The notes under the pieces were generated by a model. It did not search any database. It had not been told where the DNA came from and saw only the letters and a list, made by a program, of their open reading frames with translations. Positions 27,552 through 37,325 of a stretch of 64,000 nt of DNA are shown here, piece after piece (position 1 is the stretch's first letter; the number at the start of each line of letters is the position of its first letter). This DNA comes from Caldicellulosiruptoraceae bacterium PP1. GTDB taxonomy: Bacteria > Bacillota > Thermoanaerobacteria > Caldicellulosiruptorales > Caldicellulosiruptoraceae. The translations under genes and the position numbers were made by a program. Location of the stretch: contig JBGGOQ010000001.1 of the NCBI GenBank assembly GCA_041320695.1, positions 1 through 64,000 on the forward strand, read 5' to 3'.

Positions 27552-29687
27552 TTGAGTGGATATGTCTTACTTATCTACAGTGTTATTGTATTTGCTGTAT
27601 TAGTTATTTTTGGTTTGGTTAAATTTATTTTCGCACAAGATAAAGGTACTCCCAAAATGCAAGAAATATCTAATGCAATTAGAGAAGGAGCAATGGCTTT
27701 TTTAAACAGACAATATAAAACTATTGGTATTTTAGCAATTATTGTTGCATTAATTATTATTCTTGCAAACTATTTTGGAAATCTTTCAAAAGGTTCTGCT
27801 CATGCTATTAGTATTGCTCTTCATATAGGATTTGCATTTATTACCGGTGCATTATGTTCAGCTATTTCTGGTTATATAGGTATGTATGTTGCAGTAAATT
27901 CAAATATTAGAGCTGCTTCTGGTGCAAAAAGCGGGCTTAATAAAGCCCTTCAAATAGCATTAAGAGGTGGGGCTGTAACAGGTCTTGCTGTAACCGCTTT
28001 ATCATTACTTGGGGTTGCTACATTATTTTTAATTTATGGTGGTGCATCAGGGAAAGCAGAATTAATAAAAGAAGCCCCATCATTGATAGTAGGATTTGGA
28101 TTTGGAGCTTCTTTTGTTGCTTTATTTGCTCAGCTTGGTGGCGGAATTTACACAAAAGCTGCCGATGTTGGAGCTGACCTTGTTGGTAAGGTAGAAGCAG
28201 GAATTCCAGAAGATGACCCAAGAAATCCTGCAGTTGTAGCTGACCTTGTAGGTGATAATGTTGGTGATTGTGCAGGAAGAGGTGCTGACCTTTTTGAATC
28301 AACAGCTGCTGAAAATATAGGTGCTATGATATTAGGTGTTGCTTTGTATCCAGTATTCGGATGGAAAGGTATTCTATTCCCTTTAGTAGCTCGTGCAATA
28401 GGTATAATTTCATCTGTTATTGGTTTGTTCTTTGTTAACACAAAAGATGAAAGTAAAGATCCAATGAAGGCATTAAACAAAGGATATTTTGTAACATCGG
28501 TATTAAATTTAATTGCCTTAGTGTTTATTGTTAAATCAATGCTTACAGGTAAACTGCCAGATGGTTCTCAAGTTCAATGGGGGCTTCTATATGGGTGTGC
28601 TGTAACAGGTATTGTTCTTTCATATATATTTGTTTGGTTAACTGATTATTATACATCATATCATTATAGACCTGTTAAAGAAATTGCTAAAGCATCAACA
28701 ACAGGCCCAGCAACTAATATTATTACAGGTGTTTCAGTTGGTATGGAATCAACAGCTCTTCCAGTATTTTTTATATCAATTGCAATCTTTATTGCATATA
28801 AACTTGGTGAATTAGCATTACCTGGTTTTGCAAATGGTGGGCTTTACGGAACTGCTATTGCAACAATGGGAATGTTATCAACTTGTGCATATATATTAGC
28901 AATGGATACCTTTGGACCTATTACTGATAATGCAGGTGGTATTACAGAAATGTCAGGGGCTCCAGAAGAGGTAAGACTAGTCACTGATAGACTAGACGCA
29001 TGTGGTAACACTACAAAAGCATTAACAAAAGGTTATGCAATAGGTTCTGCTGCTTTGGCAACATTCTTACTTTTCTCAGCTTATCTTGATGAAGTTAAAA
29101 AAATATTAGGTAAACCATTAGAATCATGGTTTTCTGTTGATATTGGAAAACCAGAAGTATTTATTGGAGCATTTTTAGGAGCTATGATAGTTTATTTGTT
29201 CTCTTCAACTGCAATTAGAGCAGTTGGCCGTGCTGCTCAATATGTAATCCTTGAAGTAAGAAGACAATTTAAAGAAATCCCTGGTATAATGGAAGGAACA
29301 GCAAAACCAGATTATGCAAAATGTGTTGATATTGTTACACGTGGAGCATTAAAAGAAATGGTAATACCGGGATTAATTGTTGTAGCTGCACCAATTATTG
29401 TTGGTGTATTACTAGGAAAAGAAGCTGCAGCTGGATTTTTAATGATTGGAACAATAGCTGGTGTTATCCTTGCTTTATTCTTAAATAATGGTGGAGGAGC
29501 TTGGGATAACGCTAAGAAGTTTATTGAGCTTGGTAATTATGGTGGAAAAAGATCAGAGGCTCATAAAGCAGGTGTAGTTGGGGATACAGTAGGTGATCCA
29601 TTTAAAGATACTGCTGGTCCATCATTACACGTTTTGGTAAAATTGATTAGTACAATTACACTTGTTTTTGTCGCATTATTTAGATAG
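27552..29687 (+). CDS. hppA: K+-independent H+-translocating membrane pyrophosphatase
   Basis: The enzyme couples pyrophosphate hydrolysis to ion pumping across the cytoplasmic membrane, saving energy from biosynthetic PPi. The 711-residue protein has about sixteen membrane segments. The substrate-binding motif DVGADLVGKVE and the acidic clusters DDPRNPAVVADLVGDNVGD and DTVGDPFKDTAGPS are intact. In the segment GNTTKALTKG the key position is Lys, whereas K+-dependent enzymes, including the Na+-pumping ones, have Ala (GNTTAA). A K+-independent proton pump is therefore expected. The start is TTG 27552 after GAAGGAGGAG. Monocistronic. Confidence 0.95.
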   Translation: MSGYVLLIYSVIVFAVLVIFGLVKFIFAQDKGTPKMQEISNAIREGAMAFLNRQYKTIGILAIIVALIIILANYFGNLSKGSAHAISIALHIGFAFITGALCSAISGYIGMYVAVNSNIRAASGAKSGLNKALQIALRGGAVTGLAVTALSLLGVATLFLIYGGASGKAELIKEAPSLIVGFGFGASFVALFAQLGGGIYTKAADVGADLVGKVEAGIPEDDPRNPAVVADLVGDNVGDCAGRGADLFESTAAENIGAMILGVALYPVFGWKGILFPLVARAIGIISSVIGLFFVNTKDESKDPMKALNKGYFVTSVLNLIALVFIVKSMLTGKLPDGSQVQWGLLYGCAVTGIVLSYIFVWLTDYYTSYHYRPVKEIAKASTTGPATNIITGVSVGMESTALPVFFISIAIFIAYKLGELALPGFANGGLYGTAIATMGMLSTCAYILAMDTFGPITDNAGGITEMSGAPEEVRLVTDRLDACGNTTKALTKGYAIGSAALATFLLFSAYLDEVKKILGKPLESWFSVDIGKPEVFIGAFLGAMIVYLFSSTAIRAVGRAAQYVILEVRRQFKEIPGIMEGTAKPDYAKCVDIVTRGALKEMVIPGLIVVAAPIIVGVLLGKEAAAGFLMIGTIAGVILALFLNNGGGAWDNAKKFIELGNYGGKRSEAHKAGVVGDTVGDPFKDTAGPSLHVLVKLISTITLVFVALFR

Positions 29688-29770
29688 TTTTTCTGAAAAA
29701 ATATGGTTATTTATGATAAAGGTTATGGTATAATTTTATTAGAGGAATAATTATTTAAGGAGGGCTCAAG

Positions 29771-30097
29771 ATGGGTCTTTTTGGATTAGGAGTACCAAAA
29801 GACATAAAGGATTTAGGTAAAGACATCTGTGAGCCGCTAAAAGTTGAATACATCGAAGGGCATCCAAACATTAAATATCAAGGTCCGATGACTTTACATG
29901 TTTGCCAAAATGGTTTTTACTTTATTGATGCTTCAAAAAAACATTATGGGATTGTCAAATGGATAGATTTTAAAGATGCTACCCCAAGTAAAACAAGTGA
30001 TAGAAGAACTATAATATCGACAAAAGACTATAAAATCTATTTACTTGGGATTGAAGAACGAGTTTGTGAAATATTAACTAAAAAAATGGCAAGTTAA
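29771..30097 (+). CDS. small conserved-looking protein of unknown function
   Basis: A 108-residue soluble protein that I do not recognise. It is preceded by AAGGAGG and by an extended -10 (TGGTATAAT near 29730) and followed by a strong terminator, so it is a real monocistronic gene. The sequence alternates short beta-type stretches (GPMTLHVCQNGFYFID, KHYGIVKWIDFKDA, TIISTKDYKIYLLGI) and ends in a short helix (ERVCEILTKKMAS). This strand-then-helix order recalls a PH-like fold, but that is only an impression. No signal peptide or membrane segment. Confidence 0.7.
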   Translation: MGLFGLGVPKDIKDLGKDICEPLKVEYIEGHPNIKYQGPMTLHVCQNGFYFIDASKKHYGIVKWIDFKDATPSKTSDRRTIISTKDYKIYLLGIEERVCEILTKKMAS

Positions 30098-30134
30098 AGA
30101 AAATCCCTGCTTTTTATAAGCAGGGATTTTCTTT
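30096..30134 (+). terminator. terminator after the small unknown gene
   Basis: A stem of about 17 bp, AAAGAAAATCCCTGCTT / AAGCAGGGATTTTCTTT, with a 5-base loop. It begins at the stop codon. Confidence 0.85.
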
Positions 30135-30136
30135 TC

Positions 30137-30165
30137 TTGATAATGTTAAAAATTTTCTATAAAAT
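30137..30165 (+). promoter_or_regulatory. promoter of gatCAB
   Basis: TTGATA (30137-30142), 17 bases, TAAAAT (30160-30165), about 35 bases before gatC. Confidence 0.65.
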
Positions 30166-30201
30166 AGAGAGAGGCAAAATAATAAAAAGGAGATGAAAGA
30201 A

Positions 30202-30489
30202 GTGAGCATTACTAATAAGGATGTTGAATATGTAGCTCATTTAGCAAGGCTTACATTGAATGAAAATGAGACTGAAAAAATGACACAGGAACTTAGTGCT
30301 ATTATTGATTTTGCAAATAAATTATCAGAATTGGATACTGATAATGTAGAAGCAACTGCACATGTACTTGACTTGAAGAATGTATTTCGAAAAGATGTTG
30401 TTCAAGATTCATATGATAGAGAAGAGATTTTAAAAAATGCTCCTACACATGATGAAGCATGTTTTAAGGTTCCCAAAATAGTTGAATAA
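30202..30489 (+). CDS. gatC: aspartyl/glutamyl-tRNA amidotransferase subunit C
   Basis: GatC is the small clamp subunit of the GatCAB complex, which converts Glu-tRNA(Gln) and Asp-tRNA(Asn) to the amidated forms. I chose GTG 30202 (95 residues, [19 protein letters not shown]) because AAAGGAG at 30186-30192 is 9 bases upstream and homologues start this way; the ATG at 30193 directly abuts the ribosome site. The sequence [13 protein letters not shown] and the later [17 protein letters not shown] are family hallmarks. First gene of gatCAB. Confidence 0.95.
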   Translation: MSITNKDVEYVAHLARLTLNENETEKMTQELSAIIDFANKLSELDTDNVEATAHVLDLKNVFRKDVVQDSYDREEILKNAPTHDEACFKVPKIVE

Positions 30490-30514
30490 TGTACTAAGGA
30501 GGTATATATTTGAT

Positions 30515-31972
30515 ATGGTACAAAATCTAACAGCTCACGAAACAATTGATTTGATAAAGTCTAAGAAGGTTTCTTGTAAAGAGGTAACAGAAGCTGTGTT
30601 AAATAGAATTAATAGTGTAGAAGATAAGGTAAAAGCCTATATTACTTTAGATTCAGAAAATGCATTAAAAAGAGCTGAAAAATTTGATGAAAAAATTTCA
30701 AAAGGTGAAGATGTAGGACCACTATATGGTTTACCTCTTGCAATAAAAGACAATATATGCACAAAAGATATTAAAACAACTTGTGCATCAAAGATTTTAT
30801 ATAATTTTGTTCCACCATATGATGCAACTGTTATCAAAAAATTAAAAGACGCAGGAATGAATATAATTGGGAAGCTAAATATGGATGAATTTGCAATGGG
30901 TTCCTCAACTGAAAACTCTGCATTTCATACAACACGAAATCCATGGAACATAGAAACAGTTCCAGGAGGTTCAAGTGGTGGATCTGCAGCATGTGTAGCA
31001 GCAGATGAGGCTTATTTTACATTAGGATCAGATACTGGTGGCTCAATAAGACAGCCAGCTTCACTTTGTGGAGTTGTAGGGATGAAACCAACATATGGGA
31101 GAGTATCAAGATTTGGTCTTATTGCTTTTGCATCATCACTTGACCAAATTGGACCATTAACTAAAGACGTAACTGATTGTGCTTTATCAATGAATATAAT
31201 ATGTGGGCATGATCCATATGATGCAACATCAGCTCCAATTGCTACTCCAGATTTTACTAAAGCTTTAGTTAACGATGTCAAAGGAATAAAAATAGGTGTT
31301 CCTAAGGAATATATGGAAAAAGGTATTAATGATGAAGTTAGAAAATCAGTAGAAAAAGCATTGGAATTATTAGAATCTTTAGGAGCTACATGGGAGGAAT
31401 TTTCGATACCAATAGTAGAATATGCACTTCCTACTTATTATATTATTGCATCATCAGAGGCAAGTTCAAATCTTGCAAGATATGATGGCGTTAAATATGG
31501 ATATAGAACAGAATCTTATGATGATTTACTTGATCTATACAAGAAAACAAGAAGTGAAGGATTTGGTGCTGAAGTAAAGAGAAGAATTATGCTAGGCACT
31601 TATGCATTATCAGCAGGTTACTATGATGCATACTATAAGAAAGGGCTTAAAGTTAGAACATTAATTAAAAATGCCTTCGATGAAGCTTTTTCAAAATATG
31701 ATGTTATTATATCTCCTACAAGCCCTACTACTGCATTTAAAATTGGTGAGAAGGTTTCTAATCCAATTGAAATGTATATGTCAGATATTTGCACAGTTCC
31801 TGTTAATATAGCTGGGTTACCTGCAATATCAATACCAAGTGGATTGGATAGTAAAGGACTTCCTATTGGACTGCAGATTATTGGTAAGGCTTTCGATGAA
31901 GAAACAATATTAAGGGTTGCATATACATTTGAACAAAACAGCAATATTAGAAATATAAAACCAAAGATATAA
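30515..31972 (+). CDS. gatA: aspartyl/glutamyl-tRNA amidotransferase subunit A
   Basis: GatA is the amidase subunit that releases ammonia from glutamine. Amidase-signature residues are intact: Lys in PLAIKDNI, the GGSSGGSAA segment, and the nucleophilic Ser in [13 protein letters not shown]. The frame opens upstream at 30482, but that stretch includes the AAGGAGG itself. I therefore use ATG 30515, giving 485 residues ([13 protein letters not shown]). It lies 25 bases after gatC and 14 before gatB. Confidence 0.97.
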   Translation: MVQNLTAHETIDLIKSKKVSCKEVTEAVLNRINSVEDKVKAYITLDSENALKRAEKFDEKISKGEDVGPLYGLPLAIKDNICTKDIKTTCASKILYNFVPPYDATVIKKLKDAGMNIIGKLNMDEFAMGSSTENSAFHTTRNPWNIETVPGGSSGGSAACVAADEAYFTLGSDTGGSIRQPASLCGVVGMKPTYGRVSRFGLIAFASSLDQIGPLTKDVTDCALSMNIICGHDPYDATSAPIATPDFTKALVNDVKGIKIGVPKEYMEKGINDEVRKSVEKALELLESLGATWEEFSIPIVEYALPTYYIIASSEASSNLARYDGVKYGYRTESYDDLLDLYKKTRSEGFGAEVKRRIMLGTYALSAGYYDAYYKKGLKVRTLIKNAFDEAFSKYDVIISPTSPTTAFKIGEKVSNPIEMYMSDICTVPVNIAGLPAISIPSGLDSKGLPIGLQIIGKAFDEETILRVAYTFEQNSNIRNIKPKI

Positions 31973-31986
31973 GAGGTGAATAAAGA

Positions 31987-33429
31987 ATGGATTATGAAGT
32001 TATAATAGGACTTGAAGTACATGCTGAACTTGCAACAAAATCGAAAATTTACTGTTCTTGCACAACAGAATTTGGTGGAGAACCTAATACTCATTGCTGT
32101 CCAATATGTACAGGTATGCCTGGTGTTCTACCAGTTTTAAATGAAAAGGTTGTTGAATATGCTGTTAAGGCTGGTTTAGCTACAAATAGCAAGATAAGTA
32201 AATTTAGTAAACAGGATAGGAAAAATTATTTTTATCCCGATTTGCCAAAAGCATATCAAATATCCCAATATGATTTACCTCTTTGTTATGATGGGTTTAT
32301 TGATATACAAATTAATGGGAATATAAAAAGAATAGGGATAAAAAGAATTCATATAGAAGAAGATGCAGGGAAACTATTACATGATCAATGGGATGAAGGA
32401 TCACTTGTTGACTTTAATAGATGTGGCGTTCCATTGATCGAGATTGTTACTGAACCTGATATTAGATCAAGTGAAGAAGCAAAGGCCTTTTTAGAAAAGT
32501 TAAAAGCAATTCTTCAATATACAGAGGTTTCAGATTGTAAAATGCAAGAAGGTTCATTACGTGTTGACGTTAATCTATCAGTAAGACCAAAAGGCAGTGA
32601 TAAGTTTGGAACAAGAACTGAAATGAAAAACTTAAATTCTTTTAGATCTGTTGTTAGAGCTATTGAATATGAAGCTAAAAGACAAATAGAGGTAATTGAA
32701 AATGGTGGAACAATATATCAAGAAACTAGACGATGGGATGATGCAAAAGGCATAAGCCTTTCTATGAGATCAAAGGAAGAAGCTCATGATTATAGATACT
32801 TTCCAGAGCCTGATTTGCCTCCAATTGTATTAGATGATGAATATATTGATAATATTAAAAAAAGTATTCCTGAGCTACCTGAACAAAAGAAGGATAGATA
32901 TGTTAATGAGTATGGTCTACCAGAATATGATGCAAGCCTTATTACTTCATCAAAGTGGTTAGCAAATTATTTTGAAGAAACCATCAAATATACAAACAAT
33001 ATAAAGTCAGCTAGCAATTGGCTTATGGGAGAAATAATGAGAATACTTAATGAAAAAGGCATTGAATTTGACGATATTTACACAATAAAAATAAAGCCAA
33101 ATCAGTTAGCTAAAATTATTGAATTAGTTGATAAAAAGACAATAAGTAATACAATTGCAAAGCAAGTATTTGAGGAAGTATTTAATACTGGTAAGGATCC
33201 TGAGGAAATTGTTAAAGAAAAGGGCTTAGTTCAAATAAGTGACAAAGGCATTATTGTTGATGCTGTAAAAAAGGCTATTGCTGAAAATCCAAATTCTGTT
33301 AGCGATTATAAGAATGGGAAAGATAAAGCTTTAGGATTTTTGGTTGGGCAAGTTATGAAACTAACAAAAGGAAAAGCAAATCCGCAACTAGTAAATGAAA
33401 TTTTAAAAGAAGAATTATCAAAAATATAA
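31987..33429 (+). CDS. gatB: aspartyl/glutamyl-tRNA amidotransferase subunit B
   Basis: GatB is the kinase/transamidation subunit that phosphorylates the mischarged tRNA and receives ammonia from GatA. The 480 residues begin [15 protein letters not shown]. The Cys pairs CSC and CCPIC form the zinc site, [15 protein letters not shown] belongs to the catalytic cradle, and a YqeY-like tail domain follows (about 330-480). GAGGTGAA precedes the ATG. Last gene of the operon. The presence of gatCAB implies that Gln-tRNA, and possibly Asn-tRNA, is made by the indirect route. Confidence 0.97.
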   Translation: MDYEVIIGLEVHAELATKSKIYCSCTTEFGGEPNTHCCPICTGMPGVLPVLNEKVVEYAVKAGLATNSKISKFSKQDRKNYFYPDLPKAYQISQYDLPLCYDGFIDIQINGNIKRIGIKRIHIEEDAGKLLHDQWDEGSLVDFNRCGVPLIEIVTEPDIRSSEEAKAFLEKLKAILQYTEVSDCKMQEGSLRVDVNLSVRPKGSDKFGTRTEMKNLNSFRSVVRAIEYEAKRQIEVIENGGTIYQETRRWDDAKGISLSMRSKEEAHDYRYFPEPDLPPIVLDDEYIDNIKKSIPELPEQKKDRYVNEYGLPEYDASLITSSKWLANYFEETIKYTNNIKSASNWLMGEIMRILNEKGIEFDDIYTIKIKPNQLAKIIELVDKKTISNTIAKQVFEEVFNTGKDPEEIVKEKGLVQISDKGIIVDAVKKAIAENPNSVSDYKNGKDKALGFLVGQVMKLTKGKANPQLVNEILKEELSKI

Positions 33430-33430
33430 A

Positions 33431-33466
33431 CAGATGGTTAGGTTCTACCTAACCATCTGTTTTTTC
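33431..33466 (+). terminator. terminator of gatCAB
   Basis: Perfect 12-bp stem CAGATGGTTAGG / CCTAACCATCTG with loop TTCTA, followed by TTTTTT. Confidence 0.9.
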
Positions 33467-33501
33467 ATTAATAATATTAAGAAATATTTAACAGAATTTT
33501 A

Positions 33502-33530
33502 TTGATATTTTTTGGAATTACGGATAGAAT
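33502..33530 (+). promoter_or_regulatory. promoter of the M16 peptidase pair
   Basis: TTGATA (33502-33507), 17 bases, TAGAAT (33525-33530). Confidence 0.65.
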
Positions 33531-33576
33531 ATTTAAGTGAAAATTAATTAATGAAGATATCGTAGGAGTTGATAAA

Positions 33577-34833
33577 ATGTTAATAGAAAGATATGGAAAT
33601 AATAAGGTTATGATTATTAATGATCAAAGGTTTAAAATAAATAGAATTGGAATAGCTTTTATAGATAAATTGGAAAAATTCAATAACACTTTGAATGCTT
33701 TGTTTCCAATGGTGTTAATTAGGGGAAACAACAAATATAAAGATTTAAAAGAAATTAATAAATTCTGCGAAATGATGTACGGTGCAAGTCTTTCAGTTGA
33801 TGTATCAAAAAAAGGGGATTTACAGATAATTAATTTTTCCCTAAGTTTAATAAATGATAATTATTCACCAGAACCTCTTATTAATAAAGCTATTGAATTT
33901 TTATATGATATTATCTATGGACCAATTAATTTTGGTGGTGGATTTAATTCTCAAAATATTGAACAAGAAAAAAATAATTTAAAATTGATGATTGAAAGCA
34001 GAATAAACGATAAAGTTGAATATGCTATTGATAGATGTATAGAGATTATGTTTGAAGGGGATAACTTTGCTTTATTTGAAAAAGGAGATATTAATGATTT
34101 AGAAAATATAAATAAAGAAATTCTTTATAATCATTATGTAAATATAGTGATGAAAAAGCCTTTTTATATATATGCATTTGGTGACTATAATAGAGATAAT
34201 CTAAATGATATTATTAATAGATATTTCGATTTAAGTAGCAATAGAGAAGTTATCCAAAATAACTTTGATTTTACAAATGCGTTGATAGATACTAAGTATA
34301 TTAAAGAAGAAATGGAAGTAAATCAAGGGAAGCTTAGCATTGGTATCAGAACTAACATAGATACTCGCTCAGATGAATACTATAAATTGATTTTATTAAA
34401 TGGTATATTGGGAACTTCTCCAAAATCAAAATTGTTTGAAAATGTAAGAGAAAAAGCATCACTATGCTATTATGCTTTTTCTCGTTTGGATAAATTTAAG
34501 CCTATGATGATAATAAGCTCTGGTATAGAAGTTGTTAACTATGATAAAGCATTAAGCTTAATTATTGAGCAAATAGAAGATATCAAAAAAGGAAATATAA
34601 CAAAAGAAGAATATGAAAGTACAATAAATTACTTTTACACAATGTACAAATCAGTTTATGACAGCCCAAGAGATTTAGTAAACTTTTATTTTAATCAATC
34701 ACTTATTGATAGAATATATGAACCTTTTGAAATATTTGAATTTATTAGAAAACATTTAATTGAGGATATTGTTACTATTTCAAATAAGTTAGTTATTGAT
34801 ACAGTATATTTTCTAAAAAATAGAGAGGTGTAA
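33577..34833 (+). CDS. M16-family peptidase homologue lacking the zinc site (YmfF-like)
   Basis: A 418-residue protein of the M16 (insulinase/processing peptidase) family. The N-terminal domain lacks the HxxEH zinc motif at the expected place (around NKFCEMMYGAS). The second-domain signature survives (LILLNGILGTSPKSKLFENVREKASLCY). This is the usual non-catalytic partner of a zinc-active M16 peptidase, comparable to Bacillus YmfF with YmfH. It is 7 bases upstream of the active partner. The ATG has GTAGGAG upstream. The substrate is unknown. Confidence 0.85.
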   Translation: MLIERYGNNKVMIINDQRFKINRIGIAFIDKLEKFNNTLNALFPMVLIRGNNKYKDLKEINKFCEMMYGASLSVDVSKKGDLQIINFSLSLINDNYSPEPLINKAIEFLYDIIYGPINFGGGFNSQNIEQEKNNLKLMIESRINDKVEYAIDRCIEIMFEGDNFALFEKGDINDLENINKEILYNHYVNIVMKKPFYIYAFGDYNRDNLNDIINRYFDLSSNREVIQNNFDFTNALIDTKYIKEEMEVNQGKLSIGIRTNIDTRSDEYYKLILLNGILGTSPKSKLFENVREKASLCYYAFSRLDKFKPMMIISSGIEVVNYDKALSLIIEQIEDIKKGNITKEEYESTINYFYTMYKSVYDSPRDLVNFYFNQSLIDRIYEPFEIFEFIRKHLIEDIVTISNKLVIDTVYFLKNREV

Positions 34834-34840
34834 TATTTTT

Positions 34841-36118
34841 ATGGAAAGAATATATGATAATTACTTAAAAGAAGAAATATATATACAAAATTATCCTTCT
34901 GGCTTAAAGGCGTTTGTTATTAAAAAACCAAATTTCAGCAAAGTTTTTGCAGGCTATTGCACTCATTATGGTTCAGTTGATAGTAAGTTTATACATCCTG
35001 AAACCAAACAACTCATTGAGGTTCCTGATGGAATTGCACATTTTTTAGAACATAAGCTTTTTGAAGAACAACAAGGAAGTGTTTTTGATAGATTTTCAAA
35101 GTTTGGTGGAATGGCTAATGCTTTTACAAGTTTTAAATCAACTGTTTATTATTTTTTAGCTTCGAATAATTTTAATGAAAACTTTGATATTTTATTGGAT
35201 TTTGTTCAAAATCCATATTTTACTGACCAAAATGTAGAAAAAGAAAAAGGTATTATTGCTCAGGAAATTAGAATGTATCAAGATGATCCAGGTTGGAGGG
35301 TATATTTCAATTTACTTCAAGCATTATATGTTAAACATCCTGTTAAAATTGATATTGCAGGTACTATTGAAAGTATAAATAAGATAACAAAAGAAGATTT
35401 ATATACATGCTATAACACATTTTATCATCCTAGTAATATGATTATTTTAGTATGTGGTGATGTAAATGAAAAGGAGGTATTTGAAAAAATAGAGAAATCA
35501 CAAAAAATAACAAAATATCAAAGTCTAATTGAAAGAGTATTACCAGATGAACCAAATTATATTAATGAAAAAAACATTGAGATAAATTTATCTGTTTCTT
35601 CACCATTATTTTATATTGGATTTAAAGATAACTTAAATGAGCTAACACCTAAAGAAACAATTAACAAGGAACTTACCATGCATATATTAAACGAGTTATT
35701 ATTTGGTAAATCAACAAAGCTATATAATGATCTTTATGAACAAGGATTAATAAATCAAAATTTTGCTTTTGATTATAACTGTGAAAATGATTATTCTTTT
35801 GTAATTGTAGGTGGAGAATCAATAAATCCCAAGAAAACATACGATGTAATTATTGACTATATTAGTAAATATAAACAGCATGGAATAAACGAGGATGATT
35901 TCGAAAGATCAAAAAGAGTTGTTGTTGGAAGTATATTGAGAAAATTTGATAATATAGAGAAGATTTCAGTAGAATTCATCAATAGTTATTTTAAATGCGT
36001 AAATTTATTTGATTATGCAAAAGAAATTGAAAATATTAAAATTGAAGATTGTATGAAGAGGTTAAATGAAGTATACTCATATAATAATAGTGCTATTTCA
36101 ATAATAAACCCAGTATAA
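34841..36118 (+). CDS. M16-family zinc peptidase (YmfH-like)
   Basis: The 425-residue catalytic partner of the preceding gene. The inverted zinc motif HFLEH (in GIAHFLEHKLFEEQ, near residue 68) and the distal Glu in KGIIAQEIRMY are present. The C-terminal domain has the family's Tyr and Arg/Lys region in reduced form. M16 enzymes form clam-shell dimers that degrade peptides; together with the inactive subunit it probably forms a heterodimer. GAGAGGTG precedes the ATG. lgt follows 22 bases downstream. Confidence 0.9.
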   Translation: MERIYDNYLKEEIYIQNYPSGLKAFVIKKPNFSKVFAGYCTHYGSVDSKFIHPETKQLIEVPDGIAHFLEHKLFEEQQGSVFDRFSKFGGMANAFTSFKSTVYYFLASNNFNENFDILLDFVQNPYFTDQNVEKEKGIIAQEIRMYQDDPGWRVYFNLLQALYVKHPVKIDIAGTIESINKITKEDLYTCYNTFYHPSNMIILVCGDVNEKEVFEKIEKSQKITKYQSLIERVLPDEPNYINEKNIEINLSVSSPLFYIGFKDNLNELTPKETINKELTMHILNELLFGKSTKLYNDLYEQGLINQNFAFDYNCENDYSFVIVGGESINPKKTYDVIIDYISKYKQHGINEDDFERSKRVVVGSILRKFDNIEKISVEFINSYFKCVNLFDYAKEIENIKIEDCMKRLNEVYSYNNSAISIINPV

Positions 36119-36140
36119 CTGTTATTGGAGTATGATAGCT

Positions 36141-36947
36141 ATGTATGAAAATATTATTACCTTTCCAGGTTTAGGACTAAAATTTGAAATAAATCCTATT
36201 GCCTTTAGTATTTTTGGTATAGAAATAAGATGGTATGGTGTTATTATAAGTATTGCTTTTTTGTTAGGATTTCTACTTGCATTATATAATGCTAAAAAAC
36301 AAGATTTTAATATTGAGTATATTTATGATGTTGTTTTAATTTCTACACCATTTGCCATTATATTTGCAAGGCTATATTATGTTGTTTTTAATTTTGATTT
36401 TTATAAAGGTAATATAAAAGAGATACTTTCAATAAGACATGGCGGTTTGGCAATTTACGGTGGAATTATTGGATCTTTAATCTCTGCATTTATATATTCA
36501 AAAATAAAGAAGATATCGCTTTTAAAGTTACTTGATATATGTGCCCCATCATTGATTTTAGGGCAAGCAATTGGTAGATGGGGGAATTTTATCAATCAGG
36601 AGGCTTATGGTACACAAACAGATTTACCATGGCGAATGGGAGTTTATGATATAAATTTAAATAAAAGGATTGAAGTTCATCCAACCTTTCTATATGAATC
36701 AGTGTGGAATTTTATTGTATTTATTATTTTATTCTTATTTTTTAATAAAAAAAGAAGATTTGATGGACAGATATTTTTATATTATATAATACTGTATGCT
36801 TTAGGTAGATTCTTTATAGAAGGATTAAGGACAGATAGTTTGATGATTGGTAATTATCGAATATCACAAGTAGTATCAATTATTTTATTTATCTTAGGTA
36901 TTGTTTTATTAATTTACAAAAATTATCGACACGATTCGATAAAATAA
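36141..36947 (+). CDS. lgt: prolipoprotein diacylglyceryl transferase
   Basis: Lgt attaches diacylglycerol to the lipobox Cys of prelipoproteins. The 268-residue, multi-spanning membrane protein has the signature GRWGNFINQEAYG and the catalytic-arm segments RWYGVIISIAF and HGGLAIYGGIIG. The later LGRFFIEGLRTDS is also typical. I chose ATG 36141 because GGAG at 36127-36130 is 10 bases away; the earlier ATG at 36132 is too close. It is downstream of the M16 pair and probably co-transcribed. Confidence 0.95.
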   Translation: MYENIITFPGLGLKFEINPIAFSIFGIEIRWYGVIISIAFLLGFLLALYNAKKQDFNIEYIYDVVLISTPFAIIFARLYYVVFNFDFYKGNIKEILSIRHGGLAIYGGIIGSLISAFIYSKIKKISLLKLLDICAPSLILGQAIGRWGNFINQEAYGTQTDLPWRMGVYDINLNKRIEVHPTFLYESVWNFIVFIILFLFFNKKRRFDGQIFLYYIILYALGRFFIEGLRTDSLMIGNYRISQVVSIILFILGIVLLIYKNYRHDSIK

Positions 36948-36973
36948 AACAATAATATTATAAATTTTTACTA

Positions 36974-37002
36974 TTGACATAAAATGTATTATATTCTATA
37001 AT
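36974..37002 (+). promoter_or_regulatory. consensus promoter of the Spo0E-like gene
   Basis: Exact TTGACA (36974-36979), 17 bases, exact TATAAT (36997-37002), 31 bases before the start codon. Confidence 0.85.
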
Positions 37003-37033
37003 TAATATACAGTTAATTACAGTGGTGATAATT

Positions 37034-37225
37034 ATGATTGTCGAACGTATTACAAAACTCAGAGAAAAATTAGACCAGTTGATAAATGAAAGCGGGGATT
37101 ATGAGTCTATATATCGTGTTAGTATTGAATTAGATAAACTTATCTTAGACTATTATAAAGAAAAAAATGAAGCATTAATTAAAGAAAGTAATGGTAACAT
37201 ACGAAAAATGAACTGTAGCTATTAA
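37034..37225 (+). CDS. Spo0E-like aspartyl-phosphate phosphatase
   Basis: A 63-residue two-helix protein with the Spo0E motif SIELDKLILDYY (SxxLDxxIxxYY type) in the second helix and a Leu-heptad first helix (ITKLREKLDQLI). Spo0E-like proteins dephosphorylate Spo0A-P and so delay sporulation. ATG 37034 is chosen because GGTG lies just before it; upstream GTG codons overlap the ribosome site. It has a perfect consensus promoter and its own terminator, so it seems expressed in vegetative cells. A second copy is at 60358. Confidence 0.85.
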   Translation: MIVERITKLREKLDQLINESGDYESIYRVSIELDKLILDYYKEKNEALIKESNGNIRKMNCSY

Positions 37226-37247
37226 TATATAAAAATAAAGAGTATGT

Positions 37248-37284
37248 GAGGTTATCAAAAAAAATTGATAACCTCTTTTTTTTT
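37248..37284 (+). terminator. terminator before mraZ
   Basis: Perfect 11-bp stem GAGGTTATCAA / TTGATAACCTC with a loop of A residues and a long T-tract. Confidence 0.9.
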
Positions 37285-37288
37285 ATTC

Positions 37289-37317
37289 TTGAAGGATTTT
37301 ATAAATTAATATAGAAT
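37289..37317 (+). promoter_or_regulatory. promoter of the dcw cluster
   Basis: TTGAAG (37289-37294), 17 bases, TAGAAT (37312-37317), about 39 bases before mraZ. Similar to the hppA promoter. Confidence 0.65.
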
Positions 37318-37325
37318 TATTTTAT

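Noticed and set aside
30482-30514. Upstream start of gatA at 30482
   Set aside because: The extension contains the gatA ribosome site and overlaps the gatC end; homologues start at the ATG at 30515.
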